In this document: one piece after another, positions 8,511-16,862 of the stretch
Layout: every line of letters starts with the position of its first letter
Numbering within the stretch: the stretch's first letter is position 1
Source: Bacteroidetes bacterium UBA1947
GTDB taxonomy: Bacteria; Bacteroidota; Bacteroidia; Chitinophagales; Chitinophagaceae
Assembly: GCA_002336915.1 (NCBI GenBank)
Contig: DDET01000016.1
Location: forward strand, 16,600-63,509
Direction of reading: 5' to 3'
Length of the DNA: 46,910 bases
Program-made: the position numbers and the translations under genes
Notes under the pieces: generated by a model
Told to the model about the DNA's origin: nothing
Seen by the model: the letters and a program-made list of their open reading frames with translations, nothing else
Databases searched by the model: none

Positions 8511-9467
8511 CTAGCTCCCTGAAGGGAGGACGTCGTTGCTTTTTATTGCTTTTATATTCCTTTGTATTCCCTTATACTTCGGGCGGGAAAGCGGCGAGTT
8601 TTTGAACACCTTCTTAAATGTATCCTCGGTCATTTCTTCCCATTGCTGTAGTGAAAGGTTGAGCACCTCGGGCAGCGGTGTAAATCCGTCTTCTTTGGTA
8701 GGTTTTGAAAAACGGTTCCATGGGCACACATCCTGGCATATATCACAACCAAACATCCAGCCTTCCATTTTTCCATGAAATTCACCGGGGATATTTTCGT
8801 CTTTCAGTTCTATTGTGAGATAAGAGATGCATTTGCTCCCATCTATCTCGCCGGGAGCAACTATCGCCTTTGTAGGGCATTCATCTATGCAACGCGTACA
8901 GGTACCGCAATGGTCGGTAGCAAACGGGGCATCCGGTACAAGCTGCAGGTCTGTGATCAGCGTAGCTATAAAAAAGAAGGAACCGGAATGTTTGGTAATA
9001 AGGTTGCCATTCTTCCCCACCCAACCCAAACCACTACGCACTGCCCAGCTACGTTCCAGTACCGGGGCGCTGTCCACAAACCCACGGCCGTCGACAGTAC
9101 TTATGTTTTCTTTTATATAGGCAATGAGCTGCTTTAATTTCTCCTTAATCACATAGTGATAATCGAGACCCCATGCATACTTGGCAATTTTTGGCGCGTC
9201 GGCATGCTGCCGTTCTGCGGGGAAATAATTGAGCGACAACGTTATAACTGATTTAGCGCCCGGCACCAGCTTGCGCGGATCGGTGCGGAGATCGAAATTG
9301 CGCTCCATATAGCTCATCTCCCCCTGGTAGCCTTTGTCCAGCCATTGCTGCAGGCGTACGGCATCTTCATCGAGGTATACCGCATCGGCAACACCAATCT
9401 CGTCGAAGCCAAGACGTTTGGCTTCTTCTTTGATCATATCAGTGGCTATTTGGGGCTCGTATGTCAT
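8511..9467 (-). CDS. queG: Epoxyqueuosine reductase QueG
   Basis: Cobalamin- and iron-sulfur-dependent enzyme that reduces epoxyqueuosine to queuosine in tRNA, the last step of queuosine synthesis. It is 318 residues (the short form without a long HEAT tail). Visible motifs: the VDSAPVLER block with the likely catalytic Asp132; GWVGKNGNLI; a first ferredoxin-type cluster at C187, C190, C193, C197; and a second using C213 and C241, C244, C248. The ATG overlaps the stop of yigZ by 4 bp (ATGA), implying translational coupling. The last codons (V-L-P-S-G-S) are encoded inside a small hairpin (8515-8528), so the C-terminus may have been altered by a repeat. Confidence 0.95.
   Translation of the reverse strand: MTYEPQIATDMIKEEAKRLGFDEIGVADAVYLDEDAVRLQQWLDKGYQGEMSYMERNFDLRTDPRKLVPGAKSVITLSLNYFPAERQHADAPKIAKYAWGLDYHYVIKEKLKQLIAYIKENISTVDGRGFVDSAPVLERSWAVRSGLGWVGKNGNLITKHSGSFFFIATLITDLQLVPDAPFATDHCGTCTRCIDECPTKAIVAPGEIDGSKCISYLTIELKDENIPGEFHGKMEGWMFGCDICQDVCPWNRFSKPTKEDGFTPLPEVLNLSLQQWEEMTEDTFKKVFKNSPLSRPKYKGIQRNIKAIKSNDVLPSGS
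8515..8528. repeat. Small hairpin CTCCC-TGAA-GGGAG at the queG 3' end
   Basis: A perfect 5-bp stem with a TGAA loop lying inside the last codons of queG and just after the pcm stop. It has no T run on either side, so it is not a clear terminator. The TGAA loop is shared with the GC-rich hairpin near 40456. Confidence 0.5.
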
Positions 9468-10072
9468 GCTATTTTCTCCAGCGTCACCCCGCGAATTTCG
9501 GAAAGTCTTTGCACATAAGTATCAGCATGCTTGCGGGGAATGCCTGCCGTTATCTGGCAAAACAGTTGCAGGTCCTGTTCATAAATAGTGGCCTCGCTCT
9601 GGCGCAGCAGGTAGATCACCTCGCCCATCGATGCATAATCGAAGGTAATTTTGTATTTATCCTCTATCCATTTTTCTGTTACACGCCCGGCATATATGGC
9701 ATCATTTGCCGCACTTTTGTAAGCATTAATAAGGCCCGGCACACCCAGTAACTGACCGCCAAAATAGCGGACAACTATCACAAGCGTATTGGTAAAACCT
9801 GCACTGTCTATCTGCCCCAATATTGGCTTACCTGCGCTACCCGATGGCTCTCCATCATCCACTGCACGAAACTGTGTACCGTCCATACCTATACGGTAGG
9901 CATAGCAAAAGTGTGCAGCTTTAGGATGCTGCTTCTTCAGTTCGTTCAGTTTGTTTTTTACCTCCGTAGCTGTTAATACCGGGTAGGCAAAACCAAGGAA
10001 CTTACTACCCCTGTCTTTGAACTCGGAACTAGCTGCCTGCGCTATTGTTTTATATTTATACTCCTCTTCCAT
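9464..10072 (-). CDS. YigZ/IMPACT family protein
   Basis: A 202-residue protein of the YigZ (UPF0029) family. The N-domain carries typical blocks: SEFKDRGSKFLGFAYPV, HPKAAHFCYAYR, DDGEPSGSAGKPIL and VVRYFGGQLLG. A smaller C-terminal domain (DUF1949-like, from about 140) follows. The family is related to eukaryotic IMPACT, but its bacterial role is unsettled. The open frame begins at a TTG (10084). The ATG at 10072 is the better start and leaves a 17-bp overlap with the upstream transporter gene. It is third in the run ribD-EamA-yigZ-queG. Confidence 0.9.
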   Translation of the reverse strand: MEEEYKYKTIAQAASSEFKDRGSKFLGFAYPVLTATEVKNKLNELKKQHPKAAHFCYAYRIGMDGTQFRAVDDGEPSGSAGKPILGQIDSAGFTNTLVIVVRYFGGQLLGVPGLINAYKSAANDAIYAGRVTEKWIEDKYKITFDYASMGEVIYLLRQSEATIYEQDLQLFCQITAGIPRKHADTYVQRLSEIRGVTLEKIA

Positions 10073-10940
10073 GTAGGTCGGCAAATGTGATCAATAAAAT
10101 AGCAATGAGCGATAAGAGCAAACCGGCAATACGGTACGCCGTCGCTTTTTCTTTAAACAACACGAGCGCAGCTAAGGCAGAGACCAGCATGATGCCGATA
10201 TTGGCGACAGGTATGGCAGCCGAGCTCTGCAGGAAACCACTGTGCAGTAACAGGATAAGATAGTAGATAGAAAAATAATTGGGTATACCCAGCAGTATGC
10301 CTGCCACAATATTGCGGGCCTGCAGTTTTATTTTTTTCAATAGTACCAGCACAGCCAGTGTTATTGCACCAAGCGTAGATGCAGCAAAGAAAACATAGAT
10401 AGGGAACACCGTTTGCTTTTCAGCAGTATCAAGATAAGCCTGCTCCACATATTTCACAGTTGTATCCAGCAGGCCGCTGCCTATGAACAAAACTATTATC
10501 CAAAAAAGATTACGGGTTTTGTTTACCTCGCCGGTCACTTTTGATGTGAGGTAAACGGCTGGGATGGCGAGTATTATACCAGCTATCTTCAGAATTCCCG
10601 CATCCTCATGGTATAGCACGAAGGAAAACAGAACCGGTATCACCAGCGACAGTTTATTGGCAATGGTGGCGGTGGTAATACCATCGACACGTGTGCAATA
10701 AGCAAGCAAATTAAATATAGAGAAGAAACCACAACCCAAGCCTATTGCCCATGGCAGCCATGGCTGCTGAAAACCTTCGGCATTCAAGGGAAATCGGCCC
10801 AGGAAAAAACAGCCCGTGATAACGCAGGTCCAATAGTTGACAACGATGGCTTGTAATGAATTGATATTATAGCGGGGGAATACCTTGAAGAAGATAACAA
10901 ACAGTGACGTGAGTAAAATGGTAAGTGCCAGGTAGACCAT
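10056..10940 (-). CDS. EamA/DMT-family transporter
   Basis: A 294-residue integral membrane protein with about 10 hydrophobic helices arranged as two EamA-type repeats (about 1-135 and 150-290). The end of each repeat shows the characteristic charged pair after a helix (LYHEDAGILKIAG in the first, LFKEKATAYRIAG in the second). Members export or import small metabolites. The substrate cannot be deduced, although the position directly after ribD (3-bp gap) raises the possibility of a flavin-related solute. That is inference from operon position only. Its 3' end overlaps yigZ by 17 bp. Confidence 0.88.
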   Translation of the reverse strand: MVYLALTILLTSLFVIFFKVFPRYNINSLQAIVVNYWTCVITGCFFLGRFPLNAEGFQQPWLPWAIGLGCGFFSIFNLLAYCTRVDGITTATIANKLSLVIPVLFSFVLYHEDAGILKIAGIILAIPAVYLTSKVTGEVNKTRNLFWIIVLFIGSGLLDTTVKYVEQAYLDTAEKQTVFPIYVFFAASTLGAITLAVLVLLKKIKLQARNIVAGILLGIPNYFSIYYLILLLHSGFLQSSAAIPVANIGIMLVSALAALVLFKEKATAYRIAGLLLSLIAILLITFADLHGRGV

Positions 10941-10943
10941 TCT

Positions 10944-12014
10944 TTACAAGTCCATGTTATTTACGTACACAAATTGGTTGTTCTTGTTCATATGGACCGT
11001 GAGGGTGTCACCCGAAATATTCGTTTCGTAGGCAGGAACGGCATCAGTTAGCAATGGTGCTGCTATCCCGTTCTCGAGCATATTAGTGCCGGTAAATACC
11101 CTTGCCTCATCCCATAAGCCCACTTCAATAAATGAGTTGAGCAAAGCCGCCCCCCCTTCCACTATGAGCGACAGCTTGTTCTTCTCATACAATTCTGTCA
11201 TCAACATGGGCAAAAGATTCTTGCCGAACTGCATCTCCACAAGCTTGGCACCGCCCAGCTTGCCGGCCCTATGTTCGTTTATCACCCAGGTCTCAGCACT
11301 ATCGTCGAATATCTTGTGGGCCCGGGGCAGGCTAAGCTGCCTGTCCAGTGCAATGCGCAAAGGTTGTTTACCTTTCCATAAGCGTGCGGTTAGCTGTGGG
11401 TTATCATTTAGCGCAGTATTGTAGCCCACCATAATAGCAGCCTCTTCCGTACGCCATTTATGCACCAGTTGTTGACTGTCGGCATTTGTGACCTGGAAAC
11501 GGCTCTTATCTTCCGGGGCAAAAAAGCCCTCCGGCGTCTGCGCCCATTTCAAAATGATATAGGGCCGCTTTTTTGTATAAAAGCAGAAGAAACGGCGGTT
11601 GAGCCATGCTCCTTCTTGTTCCAATATTCCTGTCTCCACTTCCACCCCACCTTGTTCTAATATCGCGATTCCCCTGCCAGCTACCTGTTTAAAGGGGTCA
11701 ATGTTGGCGATCACCACTCTCTTGACCTTTTCAGCCACAAGCCGTGCGGCACAGGGGGGTGTTTTGCCATGGTGGGCGCAGGGCTCCAGGTTTACATACA
11801 TGGTACTGTCGGGAATGAATTGCCTGTCCTCTTCCTTTACGCTTTCCAGGCAGTTGACCTCTGCATGGGCTTGCCCATACTCTTTATGCCATCCTTCCCC
11901 TATTATCCTGCCCTCATGCACCAGTACAGCCCCAACCATAGGATTGGGTGCAGTATGGCCTTTGGCAAGCTCTGCCAGCTCAATACAACGTTTAATAAAT
12001 AATTCATCCTGCAT
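10944..12014 (-). CDS. ribD: Bifunctional riboflavin biosynthesis protein RibD
   Basis: Deaminates and then reduces the pyrimidine intermediate derived from GTP in riboflavin synthesis. It is 356 residues, full length. The N-terminal deaminase has the zinc site H50-A-E52 (GQAHAEVNC) and C79/C88 in the EPCAHHGKTPPC block. The C-terminal reductase begins about 145 (ILKWAQT) and contains VGYNTALNDNPQLTARLW and the late GGAALLNSF nucleotide-binding turn. It heads a four-gene minus-strand run. The start is divergent from prmC with 42 bp between the two ATGs, and a -7-like TTAATTTG (12023-12030) lies 8 bp before the ribD ATG. Confidence 0.95.
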   Translation of the reverse strand: MQDELFIKRCIELAELAKGHTAPNPMVGAVLVHEGRIIGEGWHKEYGQAHAEVNCLESVKEEDRQFIPDSTMYVNLEPCAHHGKTPPCAARLVAEKVKRVVIANIDPFKQVAGRGIAILEQGGVEVETGILEQEGAWLNRRFFCFYTKKRPYIILKWAQTPEGFFAPEDKSRFQVTNADSQQLVHKWRTEEAAIMVGYNTALNDNPQLTARLWKGKQPLRIALDRQLSLPRAHKIFDDSAETWVINEHRAGKLGGAKLVEMQFGKNLLPMLMTELYEKNKLSLIVEGGAALLNSFIEVGLWDEARVFTGTNMLENGIAAPLLTDAVPAYETNISGDTLTVHMNKNNQFVYVNNMDL

Positions 12015-12031
12015 CCGGGCTGCAAATTAAG

Positions 12032-12059
12032 TTGAATGGTTGGTATTTGATTAGTTTTG
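12032..12059 (+). promoter_or_regulatory. Promoter of prmC, probably leaderless
   Basis: TAGTTTTG (12052-12059) matches TAnnTTTG exactly and ends 6 bp before the ATG at 12066. A TTG at 12032-12034 (17-bp spacer) may be the -33. It sits in the 51-bp divergent gap with ribD. Confidence 0.6.
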
Positions 12060-12065
12060 CAGGGC

Positions 12066-12920
12066 ATGTTGAGTTATCATTACGCTTTTTACGGGTTAAG
12101 GGATGAATTAAAGGCCTTATACGATGCACAGGAAGCATCGGCCATTACCCACGAGGTGCTGTTACATATTACAGGGAAAGACAAAACAGAGCGGCTACTC
12201 AAGAAAGACACAAAGCTCAGCCATGGCGAGCAGCAGGAATATGAGGCCATGAAAGCTGAATTGCTGAAAGGCAAACCGCTGCAATATGTTACCGGCATTG
12301 CCTGGTTCATGGGGAGTCCCTATAAGGTAAATGAGCATGTGCTGATACCAAGGCCCGAAACCGAAGAACTGGTGCAGTGGATAGTGGAAGACAGGAAAAG
12401 CAAAAAAGACAAAATAAAGATACTGGATATAGGCACAGGCAGTGGCTGCATACCTGTGGCGCTGCAACTGCTGCTACCCAATGCCGAAGTAACCGGCTGC
12501 GATATTAGTAACGAGGCACTCATTGTAGCGAATGAAAATGCTGTGACTCTTAGCGCCAAAGTCACCCTGCTTCAAATAGATATACTTGACACAGTACAGA
12601 GGGAGCAATTAGGGCAATATGATGTAATAGTGTCCAACCCCCCATATATACCGATAGCGGAGAAAGAGCATCTTGACATAAACGTTCGCGACTTTGAGCC
12701 GGGCACTGCCTTGTTTGTGCCAAATGATGATGCTTTGCTTTTTTACAGCGCTATTGCTGAATTCGGAAAAACGCATTTGAGTAAGAACGGTACTATTTAC
12801 TGCGAATTACATCGTGACTATGCAGAACAAACCAAATTGCTATTTGAGGAGATGGGCTATACAGATATGCTGCTGCAGAAAGACATGCATGATAACCTGA
12901 GGATGTTGAGGGCGAAATAA
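12066..12920 (+). CDS. prmC: Release factor N5-glutamine methyltransferase PrmC
   Basis: Methylates the glutamine of the GGQ motif in release factors RF1/RF2. It is 284 residues from the ATG at 12066. A TTG at 12057 would add three residues but falls inside the promoter's -7 box, so I reject it. The N-terminal helical domain (about 1-75) binds the release factor. The methyltransferase domain has ILDIGTGSGCIPVAL (motif I) and the catalytic N191-P-P-Y194 that holds the glutamine amide. The GKPLQYVTG and RPETEELV blocks are typical. It ends before a strong bidirectional terminator shared with the convergent PhaE-like gene. Confidence 0.95.
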   Translation: MLSYHYAFYGLRDELKALYDAQEASAITHEVLLHITGKDKTERLLKKDTKLSHGEQQEYEAMKAELLKGKPLQYVTGIAWFMGSPYKVNEHVLIPRPETEELVQWIVEDRKSKKDKIKILDIGTGSGCIPVALQLLLPNAEVTGCDISNEALIVANENAVTLSAKVTLLQIDILDTVQREQLGQYDVIVSNPPYIPIAEKEHLDINVRDFEPGTALFVPNDDALLFYSAIAEFGKTHLSKNGTIYCELHRDYAEQTKLLFEEMGYTDMLLQKDMHDNLRMLRAK

Positions 12921-12929
12921 GCAATCATA

Positions 12930-12965
12930 AAAAAAGCGTCCCGCGATATTGCGGGACGCTTTACT
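12930..12965. terminator. Bidirectional terminator between prmC and the PhaE-like gene
   Basis: AAAGCGTCCCGC (12933-12944) pairs perfectly with GCGGGACGCTTT (12951-12962) around a 6-nt loop. It has A/T runs on both sides, so it can serve both convergent transcripts. Confidence 0.9.
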
Positions 12966-12983
12966 ATTTTTGAAAGAAGCTAA

Positions 12984-14456
12984 TTAAGCTTTCTTTGATT
13001 TTTTTGCTACTTTTTCTTCAGCTTCTGCAACACCACCATCAATTTCAAGCATTTTTTCCAGCTGGCGAACTTGCTTCTTCAGTTCGTAAATGGTCTTGTA
13101 CATTTCATCCATTTCGCTGCGTGTAGCTACCGGTATACCAACCATCATTTTCTCTACCTGGCCTTCCATATCCTTACGCAGTTTCAACTGCATGGCGCTT
13201 ACTTCAGCCATCAGTTTGCTGTACTCGTCACCTTCAAACAATGATACAAAAGTTTTGTCGCTAATGTTCAGCCACTCCTGGTAAAGGGCCATCATGCTGT
13301 CCACATCGCTGCCGTCCTGTATTTTGCTGATGATATTTTCAGCAAGCTGGTCCATAACCTTGGTACCCTGTGTATAGATCATGTTCTGCAGCTCAGCATT
13401 CTTGATGTTGTAGATCATGATACGGTTTGAGATATCGCTCCATTCTGCCATAGCCTGTGTATGCTGGTTGGGCGTCATCATTTTGGTGAAAGGGGCAAAA
13501 GCTTCGTTCATTTTGCTGTACATGTTATTGTAACCGCTCAGCATATTACCAAAGATCTCGTTGCTGTTTGGCATCATATTGCTCATCATGCTGCGCATCT
13601 GCTGATAGTTGTTCAGTCCGCCCATGTTCTTCATGCTGTCTTTCATCATGTTGCCCATGTTGTCCATATATTCCTTAGTGCCTGCGGGCATGAAACCAAA
13701 ATACTGGTCCATCATGCTCTTGTACATTTCCGGGTTGATGAACTGTTTGTACATATCCATGTTGAAGGTCTTATCCTGGATAGACTTCCACATTGGCGTC
13801 CACATCTGGTAGAACTTTGTGAAACCTTCGTTCACGTTCACCATGTTGCGGTATGCATCCTGCACAGTACCGTTCTCTAAATTCTTCTGCCAGTCAGCAA
13901 AGTTATTGTTCAGTAGCTCGTAGTATTGGTTGAACATGCCCGTAAAGTTCTCAGAAGCTTTTTTCCATGTTTCCTGGTTAAAAGGATTCATTTGCTCAGC
14001 CTGTGCTTTCATGTTGTTGAACTGGTTCATGAAGTTGTTCTGCATGTTCATATTGTTCATCCATGATGTCCAGTTGTTCTGCATGTTTGTCCATGCAGCC
14101 ATCGGGTCATTGCTCATGTTAGGCTGTGCATTCTTAGCATAGTTCTGGGTCATTTCCCACATTTGCTTAGCCTGGTTCATTTGCGAGGTCATCCAGTTCT
14201 GGTAGTATTCATTCATTTTAGAAGCGCTATTCTGCACTGTTTCGTTTGCTTCACTTGCCTTAGTAGCAGTTTTAGCGAAAACATTCTTTTGATTGTCCAA
14301 CCAGTTTTTGTACCACTCGCTTCCTTTTTCAACGGTGTCGTTCACCAGGTTGTTGCCGTTAGCGAATTTCTTAGTGTTTTCCACTACGGTGTCAACTACT
14401 TGCTTTTGAGCATCCAGGATGTTCTCAACAATGTTTGTGTTGTTTTGGCTAGCCAT
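12984..14456 (-). CDS. PhaE-like class III PHA synthase subunit / phasin-like protein
   Basis: A 490-residue cytoplasmic protein. The C-terminal third (about 340-480) reads like the PHA_synth_III_E family: a helical region with WLNISDKTF, then an EVSAMQLKLRKDMEGQ helix, a conserved GIPVATRSEMDEM turn, and a coiled coil (TIYELKKQVRQLEKML) before an acidic-to-basic tail. In class III systems PhaE activates PhaC for polyhydroxyalkanoate synthesis. The N-terminal two-thirds is extremely rich in Met, Asn, Gln and Trp, unlike most PhaE, and may act as a granule-coating phasin. I start at 14456, not at 14660, because a consensus promoter lies inside the longer frame. No phaC is in the window. Confidence 0.72.
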   Translation of the reverse strand: MASQNNTNIVENILDAQKQVVDTVVENTKKFANGNNLVNDTVEKGSEWYKNWLDNQKNVFAKTATKASEANETVQNSASKMNEYYQNWMTSQMNQAKQMWEMTQNYAKNAQPNMSNDPMAAWTNMQNNWTSWMNNMNMQNNFMNQFNNMKAQAEQMNPFNQETWKKASENFTGMFNQYYELLNNNFADWQKNLENGTVQDAYRNMVNVNEGFTKFYQMWTPMWKSIQDKTFNMDMYKQFINPEMYKSMMDQYFGFMPAGTKEYMDNMGNMMKDSMKNMGGLNNYQQMRSMMSNMMPNSNEIFGNMLSGYNNMYSKMNEAFAPFTKMMTPNQHTQAMAEWSDISNRIMIYNIKNAELQNMIYTQGTKVMDQLAENIISKIQDGSDVDSMMALYQEWLNISDKTFVSLFEGDEYSKLMAEVSAMQLKLRKDMEGQVEKMMVGIPVATRSEMDEMYKTIYELKKQVRQLEKMLEIDGGVAEAEEKVAKKSKKA

Positions 14457-14595
14457 GTTTCTTGTTTTATTATTTAATAAAATATATTTAGAATCTTTTG
14501 TAAAAAGTAAATATTGCCTATATTGCGAATCAATTCCATTATACATTCCCGAAGTTATATCCTGTTTCCAAGGTATTACTTCCCTTTTCGCGCCG

Positions 14596-14603
14596 CAAAG
14601 GTA
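14596..14603 (-). promoter_or_regulatory. -7 box TACCTTTG of the PhaE-like gene
   Basis: An exact TAnnTTTG on the minus strand. It implies a transcription start near 14590 and a leader of about 130 nt before the ATG at 14456. No good -33 is seen. Because it lies inside the longer open frame, it argues against the upstream start at 14660. Confidence 0.5.
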
Positions 14604-14731
14604 TGAAAGTTTTATTAAAGAATTGTAAATTTCTTTAAAACTTATCCTTACCCATTTCACATTTGAATTAACAATATTTGATTGCCTTTAGTTTATATTT
14701 ATATGCAGTTATGAAATAGCTAATTAATTTG

Positions 14732-14762
14732 TTTGTAATCAACTAGAAGGCCCTTATATTTG
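14732..14762 (+). promoter_or_regulatory. Consensus Bacteroidota promoter
   Basis: TTTG (14732-14735), exactly 19 bp, then TATATTTG (14755-14762): a full match to the phylum consensus. Predicted start near 14768, about 27 nt before the ATG at 14795. Confidence 0.8.
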
Positions 14763-14794
14763 GAAATAATAAAAACCTAAATAATTATATAATC

Positions 14795-15319
14795 ATGAAA
14801 AAGACCCTAAGTATGGCAGGTGTTTTTCTTGCATTACTGGCAGCAGGTAATGCAAGGGCCCAAAGCATAGGACCAAGCACCATAGATGCTGCAGGAGGTA
14901 CTGCCGGGCTTGCAGGCAATACCTATGAATGGTCCGTAGGAGATATGGCCGTAATTACTACTTACACTTCCGGATCGCTGGTAGTAACCCAGGGAACGCT
15001 ACAACCCTTCCACATCCCCACGGGGGTTAATACGATCACGCTCGACAAGCAACTGAAGGCCTACCCCAACCCGGCTACCAATATGGTATTCCTGGAATAC
15101 AACATGGAAAGCGCCGGAAAGATGGACTATATATTACAGGATATAGCCGGAAAGACCATTTTGCAAAAAACACTTACACTGCAGCCCGGTGCCGGCAAAG
15201 AGTCAATAAATATGGCTGCGCTGGCTAATGCTACGTACATGCTCAATGTGTCTTACTTGCCAAAACAAGGAGTATCACAAACAATGTCTTTTAAGATCAT
15301 CAAATCTGCAAACAATTAA
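14795..15319 (+). CDS. Short secreted protein with T9SS C-terminal sorting domain
   Basis: A 174-residue protein with a Sec signal peptide (about 1-22, cleavage after ARAQ). The short mature region (about 23-85) contains GNTYEWSVGDMAV and VTQGTLQPF, a pattern often found in front of T9SS tails. The C-terminal sorting domain runs from about 90 to the end (AYPNPATNMVFLEY, a DIAGKTIL strand, a final MSFKIIK). Exported by Sec and then across the outer membrane by T9SS. Nearly the whole protein is tail, so it has no enzymatic domain. It is followed 21 bp later by the collagen-like gene and probably shares its transcript. Confidence 0.8.
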   Translation: MKKTLSMAGVFLALLAAGNARAQSIGPSTIDAAGGTAGLAGNTYEWSVGDMAVITTYTSGSLVVTQGTLQPFHIPTGVNTITLDKQLKAYPNPATNMVFLEYNMESAGKMDYILQDIAGKTILQKTLTLQPGAGKESINMAALANATYMLNVSYLPKQGVSQTMSFKIIKSANN

Positions 15320-15340
15320 ACCGCCCTTAAATAAAAGAAC

Positions 15341-16849
15341 ATGAACAAGAATTTACTATTAACACTTGCGCTTATCATCATGACATGCTTTACAGCATCA
15401 GCGCAGGTACCACAAAAATTTAATTACCAGGGTATAGCACGCGATGGTAGCGGCGCACCACTGGCCAGCCAGGCCTTAGGCTTAAGGCTTACCATTCATG
15501 ATGGCAACGCAGGTGGCCCCACTGTATACCAGGAAACAAGCAGTACTACGACCAATGCTTACGGTTTATACAATGTAGCCATAGGTACAGGAACTGTTGT
15601 AGCCGGCAACTTTGCCAGCGTAGCATGGGGCACCGGCGATAAATATATACAGGTAGAAATGGACCCTACCGGCGGTACCAACTACCAGCCAATAGGTGTC
15701 TCCCAGTTATTGAGCGTTCCTTACGCAATATTTTCAGGTAACGGTCCGCAAGGTCCGCAGGGTATCCCCGGCGCTACCGGTCCTACCGGACCTTCAGGCC
15801 CTGCAGGACCTACCGGCGCTACAGGTTTAGCTGGCCCTACGGGTCCGACCGGCCCTACAGGTCTTACGGGCCCATCAGGTCCTTCAGGTCCTAGCGGACC
15901 AAGCGGCCCTACAGGTCCAACCGGCCCAACAGGTGTTGCCGGCCCAACAGGTCCTACAGGCAATGCAAATATCAATGGTACTGCGAATTATGTGGTTAAA
16001 TTTACTGGTGCAACAACCGGTGGTAACAGTAGCATCATAGACGGCAGCACAGGTTTGATCGTGAATGCAACAACACAGCTCGCAGGTATAAATGGAATGG
16101 GGAACGTTAAAATGCCCCTAAATCCCAATGCATTGGGGAGCGCATGGTTTACTTTGCAGGGCACCGGTGCCACACCTTACACCTTCTTAACGGTTAGCGA
16201 TTCTTCATCGACAAGTAACAAAGGCCTTATTATAGGCTCTTCGCAGGGAATAGCTTCCGGCGCACCTGACGGTCTCGCAGTAGTATACAATCCCGGCACC
16301 AATTATACGTACTTTACAGACGGCGTTAACACGGCAATGGACCTGGATATGACCTTTGGCGACATGGACGTGACCGGGTATGTATACAAGGCAGGCGGTA
16401 CATTTAAAATAGACCATCCCACAGACCCTGCTAATAAATACCTGTATCATAGCTTTGTAGAAAGCCCTGATATGATGAACGTTTACAACGGCAATATCAC
16501 CACTGATGCCAACGGAGACGCAACAGTTCAGTTACCGGGTTATTTCGAAGCACTGAACAAGGATTTCCGTTACCAGCTTACTGTTATCGGTACTTTCGCA
16601 CAGGCTATCGTTAGTGAAAAAGTACATGGCAATTCTTTCGCAATAAAAACCAATGTTCCAAATGTGGAAGTTAGCTGGCAGGTAACCGGCATAAGAAAGG
16701 ATCCTTATGCTAATGCCCGCAGGATAGTTCCTGAAGTAGATAAGGCTGCAGAAGATAAAGGAAAATACCTGCACCCCGAGGTCTATGGCCAACCTGCCTC
16801 AAAACAGATTAATTACGGAAAAGCCCGTTTGACAAAAGGCACAAAATAA
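15341..16849 (+). CDS. Secreted collagen-like repeat protein
   Basis: A 502-residue protein with a signal peptide (about 1-21, cleavage after ASAQ). An N-domain (about 22-130) starts VPQKFNYQGIARDGSG, a module common in Bacteroidota surface proteins. A collagen-type Gly-X-Y tract follows (about 134-206, some 24 triplets, mostly GPT, GPS and GPQ). Next are a middle beta-rich part and a C-terminal domain with YHSFVESPDMMNVYNG, often found at the ends of tail-fibre-like and planctomycete/Bacteroidota surface proteins. There is no classical T9SS tail. A trimeric fibre is the obvious model by analogy with other collagen-like proteins. The cysteine-free stalk suggests stability without disulfides. 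Confidence 0.8.
   Translation: MNKNLLLTLALIIMTCFTASAQVPQKFNYQGIARDGSGAPLASQALGLRLTIHDGNAGGPTVYQETSSTTTNAYGLYNVAIGTGTVVAGNFASVAWGTGDKYIQVEMDPTGGTNYQPIGVSQLLSVPYAIFSGNGPQGPQGIPGATGPTGPSGPAGPTGATGLAGPTGPTGPTGLTGPSGPSGPSGPSGPTGPTGPTGVAGPTGPTGNANINGTANYVVKFTGATTGGNSSIIDGSTGLIVNATTQLAGINGMGNVKMPLNPNALGSAWFTLQGTGATPYTFLTVSDSSSTSNKGLIIGSSQGIASGAPDGLAVVYNPGTNYTYFTDGVNTAMDLDMTFGDMDVTGYVYKAGGTFKIDHPTDPANKYLYHSFVESPDMMNVYNGNITTDANGDATVQLPGYFEALNKDFRYQLTVIGTFAQAIVSEKVHGNSFAIKTNVPNVEVSWQVTGIRKDPYANARRIVPEVDKAAEDKGKYLHPEVYGQPASKQINYGKARLTKGTK
15745..15962 (+). repeat. GC-rich tandem repeat encoding the Gly-X-Y stalk
   Basis: Degenerate 9-bp units (GGN CCN ACN/TCN) repeated through the collagen tract. Third positions vary, so the repeat is old or selected at the protein level. 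The complement also encodes Gly-Pro-Val triplets in one frame. Confidence 0.75.
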
Positions 16850-16862
16850 TTAGCCATTAATC

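Larger units (their letters stand above)
14457..14794. other. Divergent AT-rich intergenic region
   Basis: 338 bp between two divergent genes. It holds the minus-strand -7 box at 14596-14603, the long AT-rich leader of the PhaE-like gene and the plus-strand promoter at 14732-14762. I see no hairpin strong enough to call a riboswitch. Confidence 0.5.

Noticed and set aside
12057..12065. TTG start of prmC
   Set aside because: It falls inside the -7 promoter box TAGTTTTG; the ATG at 12066 gives the standard PrmC N-terminus.
13461..13880. Histidine-rich plus-strand open frame
   Set aside because: It is the complement of the Met/Asn-rich PhaE-like gene (ATG/CAT repeats read as His), with no start signal of its own.
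14457..14660. Longer N-terminus for the PhaE-like protein
   Set aside because: The extra 68 residues have no PhaE character, and a consensus -7 box (14596-14603) lies inside this part.
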